A stretch of DNA of 64,000 bases from Gordonia sp. SL306. GTDB lineage: Bacteria; Actinomycetota; Actinomycetes; Mycobacteriales; Mycobacteriaceae. Position 1 is the stretch's first letter. Every line of letters begins with the position of its first letter. Where the stretch lies: assembly GCF_026625785.1 (NCBI RefSeq), contig NZ_CP113063.1, positions 2,232,001 to 2,296,000 on the forward strand, in the 5' to 3' direction. Under the pieces are notes generated by a model. It was not told the origin of the DNA and did not search any database. It saw nothing but the letters and a program-made list of their open reading frames with translations. The position numbers and the translations under genes are program-made. Positions 34,017-43,340 of the stretch are shown in pieces.

Positions 34017-34335
34017 GGCAGGGAATCTACCGTCCACGACGTGCCGCTGGTCGGTGAACGCGCACGATCTCCGGGGCTGCGCGGCACCTGGTGGTGGCCG
34101 GTGATCCCCGGTCTTGCAAATGCTCGCGGAGTTCCACGGGCACGAATTGGTGGTGAACAAAATGACGAGAAGCTCCGCCGGTGTAACGCATCGCGCGATT
34201 ACCCCGATCATCTGGCCAAGGCGTGACGCAAATGCTCGTCCGTGACGATGCGCCCCGCCCGAGCACCATGGAGTCAGCCCCGAACTTGTCGGACCTGATT
34301 CATATCGTGCTGTCATACCCGACGACTGGAGACCC
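34017..34335. other. Intergenic stretch, no feature seen
   Basis: These 319 bases lie between the divergent VOC gene and the gene at 34336. Short open frames exist but have no ribosome site or coding character. No hairpin, repeat or RNA gene was seen. Confidence 0.5.
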
Positions 34336-35319
34336 ATGGCAGTCACCGTCTCCCACGACACCCTCGCGTTCTCCTTCCCCGACGTTCACGCCGACGCCGA
34401 GCTGTACATCGAGTTCGTACGGACACTGCGAGTGCCCGACGACGACACCACCCATCCGCTGCCTCCCGGACTCGGTTCCTTCGATCTACTCTCCGGGGGT
34501 CACCTCGGGCCCCGCCTCCGTCCGACCGGATGGCACAGCGCCGACGTGTTGCTCCCGATGTGGCAATCCGAGGCGGCGTGGATCAATTTCGCGTCCGTGT
34601 ATCCCTTCCTTGTCCGGATCGGAGTGGACGGGGTGAACGCCGTGACCGGCCGGTCCTTCTCGGATGATCCCGATTTTGACGCGGAGGACTATTTCGAGGT
34701 CCCGGATCAGCCGTGGCTCGACGGTTTCCGGACCGACGCTTCGACGGTCCGTCAGTTCGTCGCCGTCCCGGTCGGGAGTGGAGCGTCGGTCACAGATCAG
34801 CGTGTCGGCCCCGACGACGGCAACGTCCGCATCGAGGTCATCCCGTTGCGCGGGGAGATCTGGGAGGCGCGACGATTCGACCCCGATCATTGCAGCGGAA
34901 TGGTTCCCGAGGTTGACGCGTGCGGTGCATCCCTGACCGGCAGCATGGGTCTGAGTGCGGGCGGATCGATCACCCAGTCCATCGCGACACCTGTCGAACC
35001 GCGCGAGAACTGGCATCCGACCGCGCGATCCGCCGCCGTTTTGCGCATCGTCAATTCGGTTGCGTGGAAAGAACTCACCGGCCGGGAGCCACATCACCCG
35101 CCGCTGACGATGAACGAGTACCGCCGACACCGCTTTCCCTGGTTCGAGTGGTACGACGACGACAATCTCGCACGGCGCGGCATGGGTGCCGTGTCCGAAG
35201 ACCCCGTTCTGGCCGCAATTTCGGATTCCGGCTTCGAGCCGAAACTGCGGCCGGATACTGGAGGTGCGGCCAGAACGGTCACGCGTCCCCCAGCATCGCC
35301 CGCACGTCGTCGGGACTGA
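34336..35319 (+). CDS. Conserved hypothetical protein, Trp- and Asp-rich
   Basis: A 327-residue protein starting at ATG 34336 with GGAG five bases upstream. It is soluble, with no signal peptide or membrane segment. The sequence is rich in Trp, Asp and Pro (PFLVRIGVDGVNAVTG, PWFEWYDDD), with a central Gly/Ser stretch (TGSMGLSAGGSITQSI) and a His/Asp-rich C-terminal part. No catalytic motif was recognised. Its last 41 bases overlap the 3' end of the convergent helicase gene. Confidence 0.65.
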   Translation: MAVTVSHDTLAFSFPDVHADAELYIEFVRTLRVPDDDTTHPLPPGLGSFDLLSGGHLGPRLRPTGWHSADVLLPMWQSEAAWINFASVYPFLVRIGVDGVNAVTGRSFSDDPDFDAEDYFEVPDQPWLDGFRTDASTVRQFVAVPVGSGASVTDQRVGPDDGNVRIEVIPLRGEIWEARRFDPDHCSGMVPEVDACGASLTGSMGLSAGGSITQSIATPVEPRENWHPTARSAAVLRIVNSVAWKELTGREPHHPPLTMNEYRRHRFPWFEWYDDDNLARRGMGAVSEDPVLAAISDSGFEPKLRPDTGGAARTVTRPPASPARRRD

Positions 35320-38300
35320 TGACCGAACCGAACAGGTCGCCGTCGTCGACGACGGCGTCGAACAGCGCACGCTTCTTGTCCTGCAGCTCGACGACCTTCT
35401 CCTCGATTGTCCCTTTGGACACCAGCCGGTACACCGTGACCGGCCGGGTCTGGCCGATGCGATGGGTCCGGTCGACGGCCTGGGCCTCGGCGGCGGGGTT
35501 CCACCACGGATCGCAGACGAAGCAGTAGTCGGCCTCGGTCAGGTTCAGGCCGAAGCCACCGGCCTTGAGGCTGATCAGGAAGACCTTGGTGGTGCCGCTG
35601 CTGAACTGGTCGATCGCGGTGGCGCGTTGCCTCGCGCTCATCGATCCGTCGAGGTAGCTGTAGCCGATCCCGAGACCGTCGAGCCGTTCGCGGATGAGGC
35701 CGAGAAACCCGGTGAACTGGCTGAAGACCAGGGCGGCATGACCTTCGGCGATCAGTTCGGGCAGTTGGTCGGCCAGGTAGTCGATCTTGGCGGACGCCAC
35801 ACCGAGATCCTGTTCGTCGACCAATCCCGCGTGCAGACTCAGCTGCCGCATCATCGTCAGCGATCGGAAGATGGCGAAGCGGTTCTCCTCCCAGTCCCCC
35901 AGCAGACCGAGGACCCGCTGCCGTTCCCGGTTGAGCCTGGCCTGGTAGATGTGCTCGTGCTTGGCGGTCAGCTCGACGGCCAGCACCTGCTCTTGTTTGG
36001 CCGGCAGGTCGGCGACGACCTGATCCTTAGTGCGGCGCAACATCACCGGACGGATACGCCGCCGCAGGCCGTCGAGCCGCTCGGGATGCTCGCCGGATTC
36101 GATCGGTTTGCGGTAGTACTCCGCGAATGTGTTGGGCGACGGGAACAGGCCCGGAGCGGTCAGCGAGAGCAGCGACCACAGTTCCATCAGGTTGTTCTCC
36201 ATCGGGGTGCCGGTGATCGCGAGCTTCATCTCGGCACCGATACGACGGGCACACTGGTGGGTCTTGCTCTTGTGGTTCTTCACGAACTGCGCCTCGTCGA
36301 AGATCACTCCGGTCCAACGGAATTGGTTGATCTTGTCGAATTGCAAGCGCAGCAACGTGTACGAGGTCACCACGATCTGGGCGCCACCGACCTGCTCGGC
36401 GAAACCGATGCCGCTCTTGGCCTCGGTGGCCGTCACCGCGACCGCTTCGAGGTGCGGCACGAATTTGTGTGCCTCGCTGACCCAGTTGCCGACGACACTC
36501 GTCGGCGCCACGACCAAGAAGCAACCGGACGACTGCTCGGCCGTCGCCTCGGCGATCAGGGCGAGGGCCTGCACCGTCTTACCGAGCCCCATGTCGTCGG
36601 CGAGGATGCCGCCGATCCGGTTCTGCCACAGGAATCTCAGCCAGTCGAGGCCGTCATGCTGATAGTCACGCAGGTCGGCGCGGAGTCCGGCAGGCGGACC
36701 GGCGCGGGCGGGCAGGGTGGCCTCGGCGAGGCGGCTGACCCGCGAATGCCATTCGGCCAGTTGGTCGTCGACGATACCGAGGCTGAGCAGCTCCTCCCAG
36801 AGGGTCGCGTTGTAGGTGTTGCGCTTGACCAGGCCGTTCTCGATCTCGCCGAGGTCCTGTGCCTCGCGGATGAGTTCGGTGAGTCGCGTCAGCTCCGGGC
36901 CGTCGAGCGGGAAGTAGGTGCCGTCGGGCAGGAGCAGGTGGGTCGCGTCGGCGGCGAGTGCGCGGATGACGTCGCCGAGCGGGACCTCGCGGCCGTCGAC
37001 CTCGATGGTGATCCGGAGGTTCAGCCAGTCGTTGCCGACCGGGCTGGTGTCCTCGCTGATGACGATCTCCGGCTCCTCCTGCGCCGGGCGGAAATCGACG
37101 AGGTCACCGATCACCTCGACCTCGATGCCGTCATCGAGTTCAGGAACCAGCTCACCGATCAGGACGGCGGTGTCGATGAGCGAATAGGTGAAGGTCCGGC
37201 GCAGCAGACCGGTGCCGGCCTGCCGGACCGCGGAGACGATGTCGTCGGCGACGACGGCGTCGAGATCGCCGTCATCGGTTCGCATCCCGATCCGTCGCGA
37301 CTGGTTGACGAGGCGTGCAGCCTGCGTCTGCCATCGGGTGCATCGACGGGCGACGAGTTCCATCGCGGCCCGTGCGGCCTTCCAGGCCTGCGCTTCGTCC
37401 TCCGCGTTGCGGATGCTGCTCGCGGCCACCGGGTCGGCGGTGTCGAACACGCGTCGCCGCTCGTTGACGCGATAGCTGATCCGCCAGTCCACCTGCGATG
37501 CCTGTTCACCGACCCGGATGGTGAGCAACGGCGTCGGCCCGACGATGGTCGGCGGGGTGATGGCACCGTCTTCGATGTCGACCGGGACGGTCGCGGCGAG
37601 CGAGGGCAGCAGGTCGGCGACGAACTCGTCGAGGTCGGCATCGGGGATCACGATGCCACCGATGGACACGAGCTCCTCGAGTGCCCGGCGATCGGACGGC
37701 GCCTCGAACGGCCCCATCAGCAGGAGGTCGCCGTCGACGGTGAAGGCACCATGTGGGACAGGCGTACCGATCAGGCCGACAGGTGAATCGAGCCAGTCGT
37801 CGTGATCGATCTGGAGATACGGGGAGACCAGGGCGCCGTCGTCGGTGCGGGTGATGCGGAACGCGATCCGTGCGCCGGCGAAGAGATCGACGCGGGTGGC
37901 GCCGGTCGACGGGTCGGCGAGCAGGGCCACCCCGGCGTCGTTTGCTGCGGCCAGCAGTTCCCAGATGTCGTTCGGCGCCCAGCTGAGCGCCATCTGGTCG
38001 TCGTGGACGCCGGTGTTGACGTAGGCGCGCGCCATCGCGACCACTGCGCGTAGCTGGCCGGGTTCGAACTCGGGGTGATCCGAAGCAGGCGACGGGCCGC
38101 CGCTGCGTCGGGCCACCGATCGCCAGGTGATGCCCTTCTTCACCCATCTACCGCGTTTACCCTGCTTGACCAGCCGCAGGGTGGGCGCGGGATTCGGTGC
38201 CCACCGTTTCTTCGACGGCAGCTCGACGAGGATGCCGATGTCGACGGGTGCCGTCGTCGGCTCCTCGTGCACGAACGCACCCAACGTGGTGCGCCACTGG

Positions 38301-38662
38301 GCGGGGAGCCTGCTGATCGGCGCGAGCTCGGCGACCTCGGCTTCTGGTTCGGTGGTGGCCTCCACCTGCAGTGCGGTCAGCACAAGGGCCACGCCGTGCT
38401 TACACATGACTCCGACCGGACACGAGCACTCGGTGAAGTCGAGGGAGCGTGAGGTGTCCAGGGCGTTGAAGATGGCGGTGGTCTCGTACACCTGGCCGCC
38501 GGATCCCCGGCATCGGCCGGTCAGCGCCAGCTCGTCCGGCGACCAGCTCATCCCGATGATCCGGCCGTCGTCGGCGTAGTCGGAGCCCCGGTCGACGGTC
38601 GCCACGTCGAAATCGACGAGCAGATCGCTCGCCGCGGCGCTCAGAGGATCGAAATCGGGCAT
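35279..38662 (-). CDS. SNF2/SWI2-family helicase with SWIM zinc finger
   Basis: A 1127-residue protein starting at ATG 38662. The N-terminus holds a SWIM finger, CxCx5CxH at C79, C81, C87 and H89. A long SNF2-N (DUF3670/HelZ-type) region follows. The ATPase motor has Walker A DDMGLGKT near residue 690, motif II DEAQ near residue 789, and the C-terminal RecA domain near 960-1110 (SYLDGSMSARQRATAIDQF and THRIGQTRPVTVYRL). It would move on DNA or remodel protein-DNA complexes. It resembles the actinobacterial helicase Rv2101/HelZ. It is monocistronic and converges on the gene at 34336. Confidence 0.92.
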   Translation of the reverse strand: MPDFDPLSAAASDLLVDFDVATVDRGSDYADDGRIIGMSWSPDELALTGRCRGSGGQVYETTAIFNALDTSRSLDFTECSCPVGVMCKHGVALVLTALQVEATTEPEAEVAELAPISRLPAQWRTTLGAFVHEEPTTAPVDIGILVELPSKKRWAPNPAPTLRLVKQGKRGRWVKKGITWRSVARRSGGPSPASDHPEFEPGQLRAVVAMARAYVNTGVHDDQMALSWAPNDIWELLAAANDAGVALLADPSTGATRVDLFAGARIAFRITRTDDGALVSPYLQIDHDDWLDSPVGLIGTPVPHGAFTVDGDLLLMGPFEAPSDRRALEELVSIGGIVIPDADLDEFVADLLPSLAATVPVDIEDGAITPPTIVGPTPLLTIRVGEQASQVDWRISYRVNERRRVFDTADPVAASSIRNAEDEAQAWKAARAAMELVARRCTRWQTQAARLVNQSRRIGMRTDDGDLDAVVADDIVSAVRQAGTGLLRRTFTYSLIDTAVLIGELVPELDDGIEVEVIGDLVDFRPAQEEPEIVISEDTSPVGNDWLNLRITIEVDGREVPLGDVIRALAADATHLLLPDGTYFPLDGPELTRLTELIREAQDLGEIENGLVKRNTYNATLWEELLSLGIVDDQLAEWHSRVSRLAEATLPARAGPPAGLRADLRDYQHDGLDWLRFLWQNRIGGILADDMGLGKTVQALALIAEATAEQSSGCFLVVAPTSVVGNWVSEAHKFVPHLEAVAVTATEAKSGIGFAEQVGGAQIVVTSYTLLRLQFDKINQFRWTGVIFDEAQFVKNHKSKTHQCARRIGAEMKLAITGTPMENNLMELWSLLSLTAPGLFPSPNTFAEYYRKPIESGEHPERLDGLRRRIRPVMLRRTKDQVVADLPAKQEQVLAVELTAKHEHIYQARLNRERQRVLGLLGDWEENRFAIFRSLTMMRQLSLHAGLVDEQDLGVASAKIDYLADQLPELIAEGHAALVFSQFTGFLGLIRERLDGLGIGYSYLDGSMSARQRATAIDQFSSGTTKVFLISLKAGGFGLNLTEADYCFVCDPWWNPAAEAQAVDRTHRIGQTRPVTVYRLVSKGTIEEKVVELQDKKRALFDAVVDDGDLFGSVISPDDVRAMLGDA

Positions 38663-38743
38663 GGACCCAGGCTAGGGCGGGTGACCGACGTGCCAAACCT
38701 GTGCACGCGGGTTGTCCACAAGAAATGCGGATACCGTGTCGTT

Positions 38744-39934
38744 GTGAGTGAATCGTCGGACGAGCTCCATCCTCTGCAATGGAGCAGCTTTGCGACCCTC
38801 GCCGACGTGTTGCCGGCGATCGACGACGCCTTCGACCAGACCCCGACGTCGACCGTGCCGATCCCCTCGAGCAAAGACGTCGTGCTGCTGCTGATCGACG
38901 GTCTCGGCGCCACCCTGCTCGACGACCACGCCGAGAGCGCGCCCACCTTGACCGCCCTGCGGTCGGCCACCATCCGCGCGGGCTTCCCCGCGACGACGGC
39001 GACCAGCATCACCAGCCTGATGGCAGGCGCACCCTGCGGGAGCCACGGCATCATCGGCTACTCGTTCCGGACGGATCGGGACGAGACCCGCGGGCCGAAA
39101 CGCCGGACCCTCAACGCCTTACGCTGGACCTTCAACCGGTCCGACGGTCGCTCGGCTCTGGGACTGTATGTGCCGGAACAGATTCAGCCGGAACCCGGCC
39201 TCCTCGCCGAGATGGCCGGCCGGGGCGTCGACGTGACCTATGTGATGCCGACGGCGTACCGGGGGTCCGGATTCAGCCGGGCCGCCTTCCGCGTCGAGGG
39301 CACCTACATCGGGGCTCGGACCCCTGCCGACATCCTCGCGGGCATCGGGGACGCATTGACGCCGTCCACCCCGGATCATCGTCTCGTCTATGCCTACTGG
39401 CCAGATCTCGATGCGGCCGGACACCTCTTCGGGCCCGGCTCGCCGCAGTGGGTGAAGACGCTGGGCGTGGTGGACCGCCTGGTCGCCGACATCGCGTCGG
39501 ACCTCCCCCGCGACGCCACGTTGGTGGTCACCGGAGATCACGGGATGATCCAGGCGGACAATCGGATCGACATCGACACCACGGACGAGATGCTCAAAGG
39601 CGTCGAGGCGGTCGCGGGTGAGATGCGCGTCCGGCACGTCTACACCCGGCCCGGCGCGCGCGACGACGTGCACACGTTCTGGACCGACGTCCTGGGTGAC
39701 GACGCGTTCGTGGTGCCGCGTGAGCAGGTGCTCGACGAACAGTGGTTCGGTGCCGAGGTGACCGACGTGGTCGCCGAGCGGATCGGCGACCTGGTGGCCG
39801 TGGCACGGGGAACGACGATCATCACACGCACCTTGGCCGACCCGGCGCCGGAGGTGAACATGCCCGGCCATCACGGCGCCTGGACGGCTGCCGAACAGTT
39901 GGTACCGGTGCTGGTGCACGCGGGTGAAGCGTGA
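38744..39934 (+). CDS. Alkaline-phosphatase-fold hydrolase (nucleotide pyrophosphatase/phosphodiesterase type)
   Basis: A 396-residue protein starting at GTG 38744 (VSESSDELH); an open stretch upstream to 38681 lacks a good start. The metal and nucleophile pattern is complete: Asp in VVLLLIDGLG, Thr nucleophile in FPATTATS, Asp and His in YWPDLDAAGH, DH in VTGDHGM and the last His in MPGHHG. This is the PDE/NPP branch with a Thr nucleophile, which hydrolyses phosphodiesters or phosphonates. There is no signal peptide. It lies 81 bp from the divergent SNF2 gene. Confidence 0.87.
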   Translation: MSESSDELHPLQWSSFATLADVLPAIDDAFDQTPTSTVPIPSSKDVVLLLIDGLGATLLDDHAESAPTLTALRSATIRAGFPATTATSITSLMAGAPCGSHGIIGYSFRTDRDETRGPKRRTLNALRWTFNRSDGRSALGLYVPEQIQPEPGLLAEMAGRGVDVTYVMPTAYRGSGFSRAAFRVEGTYIGARTPADILAGIGDALTPSTPDHRLVYAYWPDLDAAGHLFGPGSPQWVKTLGVVDRLVADIASDLPRDATLVVTGDHGMIQADNRIDIDTTDEMLKGVEAVAGEMRVRHVYTRPGARDDVHTFWTDVLGDDAFVVPREQVLDEQWFGAEVTDVVAERIGDLVAVARGTTIITRTLADPAPEVNMPGHHGAWTAAEQLVPVLVHAGEA

Positions 39935-39958
39935 TCGCCGCCTGAAACCCGTTGGTTG

Positions 39959-40879
39959 TCAGATGATTTGCCCTTCACGGTGCGGCACGTCGTCGAGAGC
40001 TGCCAGCATGTCGGCGTCGAGCACGACCGAACCGGCAGCGACGTTCTCTTCGAGATGCGCCACCGACGACGTGCCCGGGATCAGCAACACGTTCGGCGCC
40101 CGGTGCAGCAGCCACGCCAGCCCGATCTGCGACGGCGTGACGTCGAGGGTCTTGGCGACCTGCGCCACGATGGCCTCGTCGGTCACCTTCGGCATCCCGG
40201 GGAATGCACTGCCGAGTGGGAAGTACGGCACCCATGCGATGCCCTCGGCGGTGCACAGGTCGAGCATGTCGTCGTCGGTGCGGGACACGAGACTGTAGGC
40301 GTTCTGCACGCACGCGATACCCGCGGGCAGCGCCCGGCGCAGTATGTCGATGGAGACGGTGCTGAGTCCGATGCCGCCGATCAGGCCCTCGTCGCGCATG
40401 GCGACCATCGCGGCGAGCTGATCGTCGAAGTCGACGACCTGATCTTCCGGGACGGGGATCGGAGCGCTGGCGTCCACGCGTCGAAGATTCACCACCGGGA
40501 TCTGATCGAGCCCGAGACTGCGCAGGTTGTGTTCGACGCTGGCGCGGAGTTCGTCGGGCCGCTGCGCGGCTCGCATCGGCATCGGGCCGTCCGGGTTCGG
40601 GTCGGCACCCACCTTGGTGACCACGGTGACACCGTCGTCGGGGCGTACGGCCTCACGGATCAGCTCATTCGAGAAACCGTTTCCGTAGAACTGCGCGGTG
40701 TCGATGTGGTCGACACCGAGTTCGATCGCCCGCCGGATCACCGCCAAGGCAGCTGCGCGGTCGTCGCGGCGGTGCTCCAATTGCATGGCACCGTAGCCGA
40801 CGCGGGCGACCGAGCGGTCGCCGATGGTCCCGGACCCGCCTGGGCGAGGTGCGGTCGAGACGGAGTTGGTGTCGGACAT
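39959..40879 (-). CDS. Aldo/keto reductase, catalytic His replaced
   Basis: A 306-residue AKR barrel starting at ATG 40879 with GAGG about seven bases upstream. The catalytic Asp and Tyr are in HIDTAQFYGNG and the Lys in VVTKVG. The fourth residue, normally His in an I-H-R/W motif, is replaced: the strand reads VVNLRRVD. The NADP site (PGTSSVAHLEEN) is intact. It may act as a reductase with altered substrate handling, as known for some His-less AKRs. It is divergent from a MarR gene across 224 bp, which is a likely regulator. Confidence 0.87.
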   Translation of the reverse strand: MSDTNSVSTAPRPGGSGTIGDRSVARVGYGAMQLEHRRDDRAAALAVIRRAIELGVDHIDTAQFYGNGFSNELIREAVRPDDGVTVVTKVGADPNPDGPMPMRAAQRPDELRASVEHNLRSLGLDQIPVVNLRRVDASAPIPVPEDQVVDFDDQLAAMVAMRDEGLIGGIGLSTVSIDILRRALPAGIACVQNAYSLVSRTDDDMLDLCTAEGIAWVPYFPLGSAFPGMPKVTDEAIVAQVAKTLDVTPSQIGLAWLLHRAPNVLLIPGTSSVAHLEENVAAGSVVLDADMLAALDDVPHREGQII

Positions 40880-41074
40880 CAGAATCCTCGATTCGGTTGA
40901 CTGGATGGATGTTTGGTGGATGAAGGTTTGGTGGGTCAGGCGCCAGACATCCCGGAGCAACCAGACATCGATCGGGTTCCTGAGGTCCGGACAGCTCGAT
41001 TACTTCGCGCGGGCGAGTGACATCGTTCCTTTTTCCCGCGCGCCTTGATCTGGCGTGGCGATCCAGGGCGTTGT

Positions 41075-41113
41075 AATGTCAACAGTAGAAGCGAGGTGTA
41101 GAAATGTCAACAG
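41075..41113. promoter_or_regulatory. Paired AATGTCAACAG sites upstream of and over the marR start
   Basis: The 11-mer AATGTCAACAG occurs at 41075-41085 and 41103-41113, a 28-bp spacing. The second copy covers the MarR start codon at 41104. The first follows TTGTAAT, a possible -10 element. The pair could be the binding site for MarR autoregulation and control of the divergent AKR. This is inferred from exact repetition at a start site. Confidence 0.45.
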
Positions 41114-41529
41114 ATGGGGACGAGTCCGGTGTCACGCTGTGGCTCCTCTGGAAGCGCACCAGCGAAGTGGTCCGCACGGCCGTGATCGATGACGTCACGG
41201 CCGCGAACTCGGTCTCCGAACCCGAACTGACGGTGCTCGTCCACCTCAACAACGCGGGCGGGACGTCGAGGCAGAATGCGCTCGTCACGTCGACCGGGTG
41301 GGACCGCAGCCGACTCTCGCATCTCCTCACGCGCATGGAGAAGCGCGGTTTCCTCACCCGCGAGCGGTTACGCAACGGCGTCGAGGTGTGGCTCGCTCCG
41401 GCGGGCGAGGACCTCATGGTCGACAAACAGCGTGCGCTTCACGACGCCGTCGAACGGCACCTCATCAGCAGACTCGACGCCGAGCAGCGGCGGGCATTGC
41501 GCGACATCCTCACCACGCTCGACAGTTAG
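41104..41529 (+). CDS. MarR-family transcriptional regulator
   Basis: A 141-residue winged-helix protein starting at ATG 41104. The recognition region is QNALVTSTGWDRSRLSHLLTRMEKRGFLTRE (split by position, residues 58-88) with the wing in RLRNGVEVWLAPAG. Helices at both ends form the dimer interface. It is divergent from the aldo/keto reductase and followed 1 bp later by a 21-nt tandem repeat tract. Repression of itself and of the reductase gene is likely. Confidence 0.87.
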   Translation: MSTDGDESGVTLWLLWKRTSEVVRTAVIDDVTAANSVSEPELTVLVHLNNAGGTSRQNALVTSTGWDRSRLSHLLTRMEKRGFLTRERLRNGVEVWLAPAGEDLMVDKQRALHDAVERHLISRLDAEQRRALRDILTTLDS

Positions 41530-41530
41530 G

Positions 41531-41656
41531 CCCGATCGGCGCGGATCTGTGCCCGATCGACGAGGAACTGGGCACGATCGGCGGGGGACTGCGCACGATC
41601 GGCGAGATGCGCGTTGCTGTCGACGGGGAACTGCGCACGTGCGGCGAGGTGGTGTC
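41531..41656. repeat. Tract of six degenerate 21-nt tandem repeats
   Basis: Six consecutive 21-base units start at 41531, 41552, 41573, 41594, 41615 and 41636. They share the core CACGATCGGCGnGGnACTG; the fifth carries TGCTGTCGACGGGGAACTG and so links this tract to those at 50810 and 60030. The tract fills the whole space between the marR stop and the stop of the convergent ABC ATPase gene. Confidence 0.85.
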
Positions 41657-43340
41657 AGGCGACGAGTTGGTCGGCGTCGATGGTCGGGACGGCGGCGAGG
41701 AGTTCGCGGGTGTAGGGATGCTCGGGTTCGCCGAAGACCTTGTCGGCACCGCCGTATTCGACCACGTCACCGTCGCGCATCACCAGGATGTCGTCGGCGA
41801 CGTGATGGATCACGCCGAGATCGTGCGAGATGAACACCAGCGCGACACCGGTTTCCGCCTGCAGCTGCGCGAGCAGATCGAGGATGCGCGCCTGGATCGA
41901 CACGTCCAGGGCCGAGACGGGCTCGTCGCACACGATCACCGACGGCTCGGGTGCGAGAGCGCGCGCGATCGCCACCCGCTGTCGCTGGCCGCCGGACAGA
42001 TGCAGCGGATGACGGCGCCGGAACTCATCCGACAGCCCGACGTGATCCAGCAGTTCCGACACCCGCTCGTCGACGGCCGCGCCGCGGAGGTCGCGTGAAC
42101 GCAGGCTGTCCCGCAGGATTCGTTCGACGTTCCACCGGGGATCGAAGGAGCTCAGCGGATCCTGGTAGATCACCGAGATCTGGTGGCGGTTCGTGCGGCG
42201 TTCGGCATCACTCAGCGCGCTCCACGGGCGGCCGTTCAGTTCGACGGTGCCGGAGTCCGGGGCGGTGAGGCCGAGCACGATCCGCGCGGTGGTGGTCTTG
42301 CCGGAGCCGGACTCCCCGACGATACCCAGCGTCCGGCCGGGTGCCAGATCGAAGCTCACGCCGCGCACCGCCGCGCGCGCGGATTTGTCCCTGGCCACGA
42401 ACGACTTTCGCACCTCCCGCACGCGCAGCGCCGGTGGCTGATCCGACGCCGCCGCGGCGGGCGGGTCGGGCAGCACCTCACCGCTCGTGAGCAGGGTTCC
42501 CTTGGATGTCCGCGACGGCACGGATGCCAGCAGGTTGCGGGTGTACTCGTGGGCGGGCCGTACGAGGATGTCGGCGACCGGCCCGTATTCCACGATCTCC
42601 CCCTCCCGCATCACCGCGACCCGGTCGGCCAGTCGGGACACGACCGCGAGGTCGTGCGAGATGAGGATGACCGCGTTGCCCCGTTTCTTGGCGTCGGCCA
42701 GCACGTCCAGGATCTGCGCCTGGACGGTGGCGTCGAGAGCGGTGGTCGGCTCGTCGGCGATCAGCAGCTTCGGGTCCTGCGCCAGGGCCGACGCGATCAG
42801 GGCCCGCTGCCGCAATCCGCCCGACAGCTCATGCGGACGCTGGCCCGCGCGCACGCGTGGTTCGGGCACGCCGACCAGACTCAACAGCTCGACGACCTTC
42901 TCCTCCCGTTCGGCGCGGCGCAGAGCGGCACCTCCGAACCGGACGCCATGATGCGCACTCCAGGCCTCGGCGATCTCGCTGCCGACGGTCCGCAACTGAT
43001 CGAGCGATACGAGGGCATCCTGCAGTACGAAGCCGATCTCCCGGCCGCGCACCTGCCGCCACTGCCGGTCGGTCAGACCTGCGAGCGACCGCCCGTCGAA
43101 CGTGATCGAGCCCGCATCGATCTGCGCGCGCTCGCCGGTCAGTCCGATGAGGGTGCGCGCCGTCACCGATTTGCCCGATCCGGATTCGCCGACGATGGCC
43201 AGGCATTCGCCTGCGGCAACACTGAACGACACGCCCTTGACCACCTCCCGGCCGTCGAAGGCGACGCGTAGATCACGGACCTCGGCGAGCGGCGTCGTCT
43301 CGATGGTCGCGGTGGACTCGCCACTCAACAGTGTGCTCAT
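41655..43340 (-). CDS. Fused double ATPase of a peptide-type ABC importer (DppD-DppF-like)
   Basis: A 561-residue protein starting at ATG 43340. It has two ABC ATPase domains in tandem: Walker A GESGSGKS at residues 51-58 and GESGSGKT near residue 340, each with an LSGG signature (ELSGGLRQRAL and HLSGGQRQRVA) and Walker B. The oligopeptide-type C-terminal extensions are present after each domain. It overlaps the downstream permease start by 4 nt (ATGA), and the last repeat unit of the 21-nt tract runs into its stop. It is the energy source for the importer encoded at 43337-46886. Confidence 0.92.
   Translation of the reverse strand: MSTLLSGESTATIETTPLAEVRDLRVAFDGREVVKGVSFSVAAGECLAIVGESGSGKSVTARTLIGLTGERAQIDAGSITFDGRSLAGLTDRQWRQVRGREIGFVLQDALVSLDQLRTVGSEIAEAWSAHHGVRFGGAALRRAEREEKVVELLSLVGVPEPRVRAGQRPHELSGGLRQRALIASALAQDPKLLIADEPTTALDATVQAQILDVLADAKKRGNAVILISHDLAVVSRLADRVAVMREGEIVEYGPVADILVRPAHEYTRNLLASVPSRTSKGTLLTSGEVLPDPPAAAASDQPPALRVREVRKSFVARDKSARAAVRGVSFDLAPGRTLGIVGESGSGKTTTARIVLGLTAPDSGTVELNGRPWSALSDAERRTNRHQISVIYQDPLSSFDPRWNVERILRDSLRSRDLRGAAVDERVSELLDHVGLSDEFRRRHPLHLSGGQRQRVAIARALAPEPSVIVCDEPVSALDVSIQARILDLLAQLQAETGVALVFISHDLGVIHHVADDILVMRDGDVVEYGGADKVFGEPEHPYTRELLAAVPTIDADQLVA

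Noticed and set aside
35186..37786. An 866-codon plus-strand open frame opposite the SNF2 helicase gene.
   Set aside because: It lies inside the helicase gene in the complementary frame, has no ribosome site and encodes a low-complexity Asp/Val/Gly-rich product, typical for antisense frames in G+C-rich DNA.
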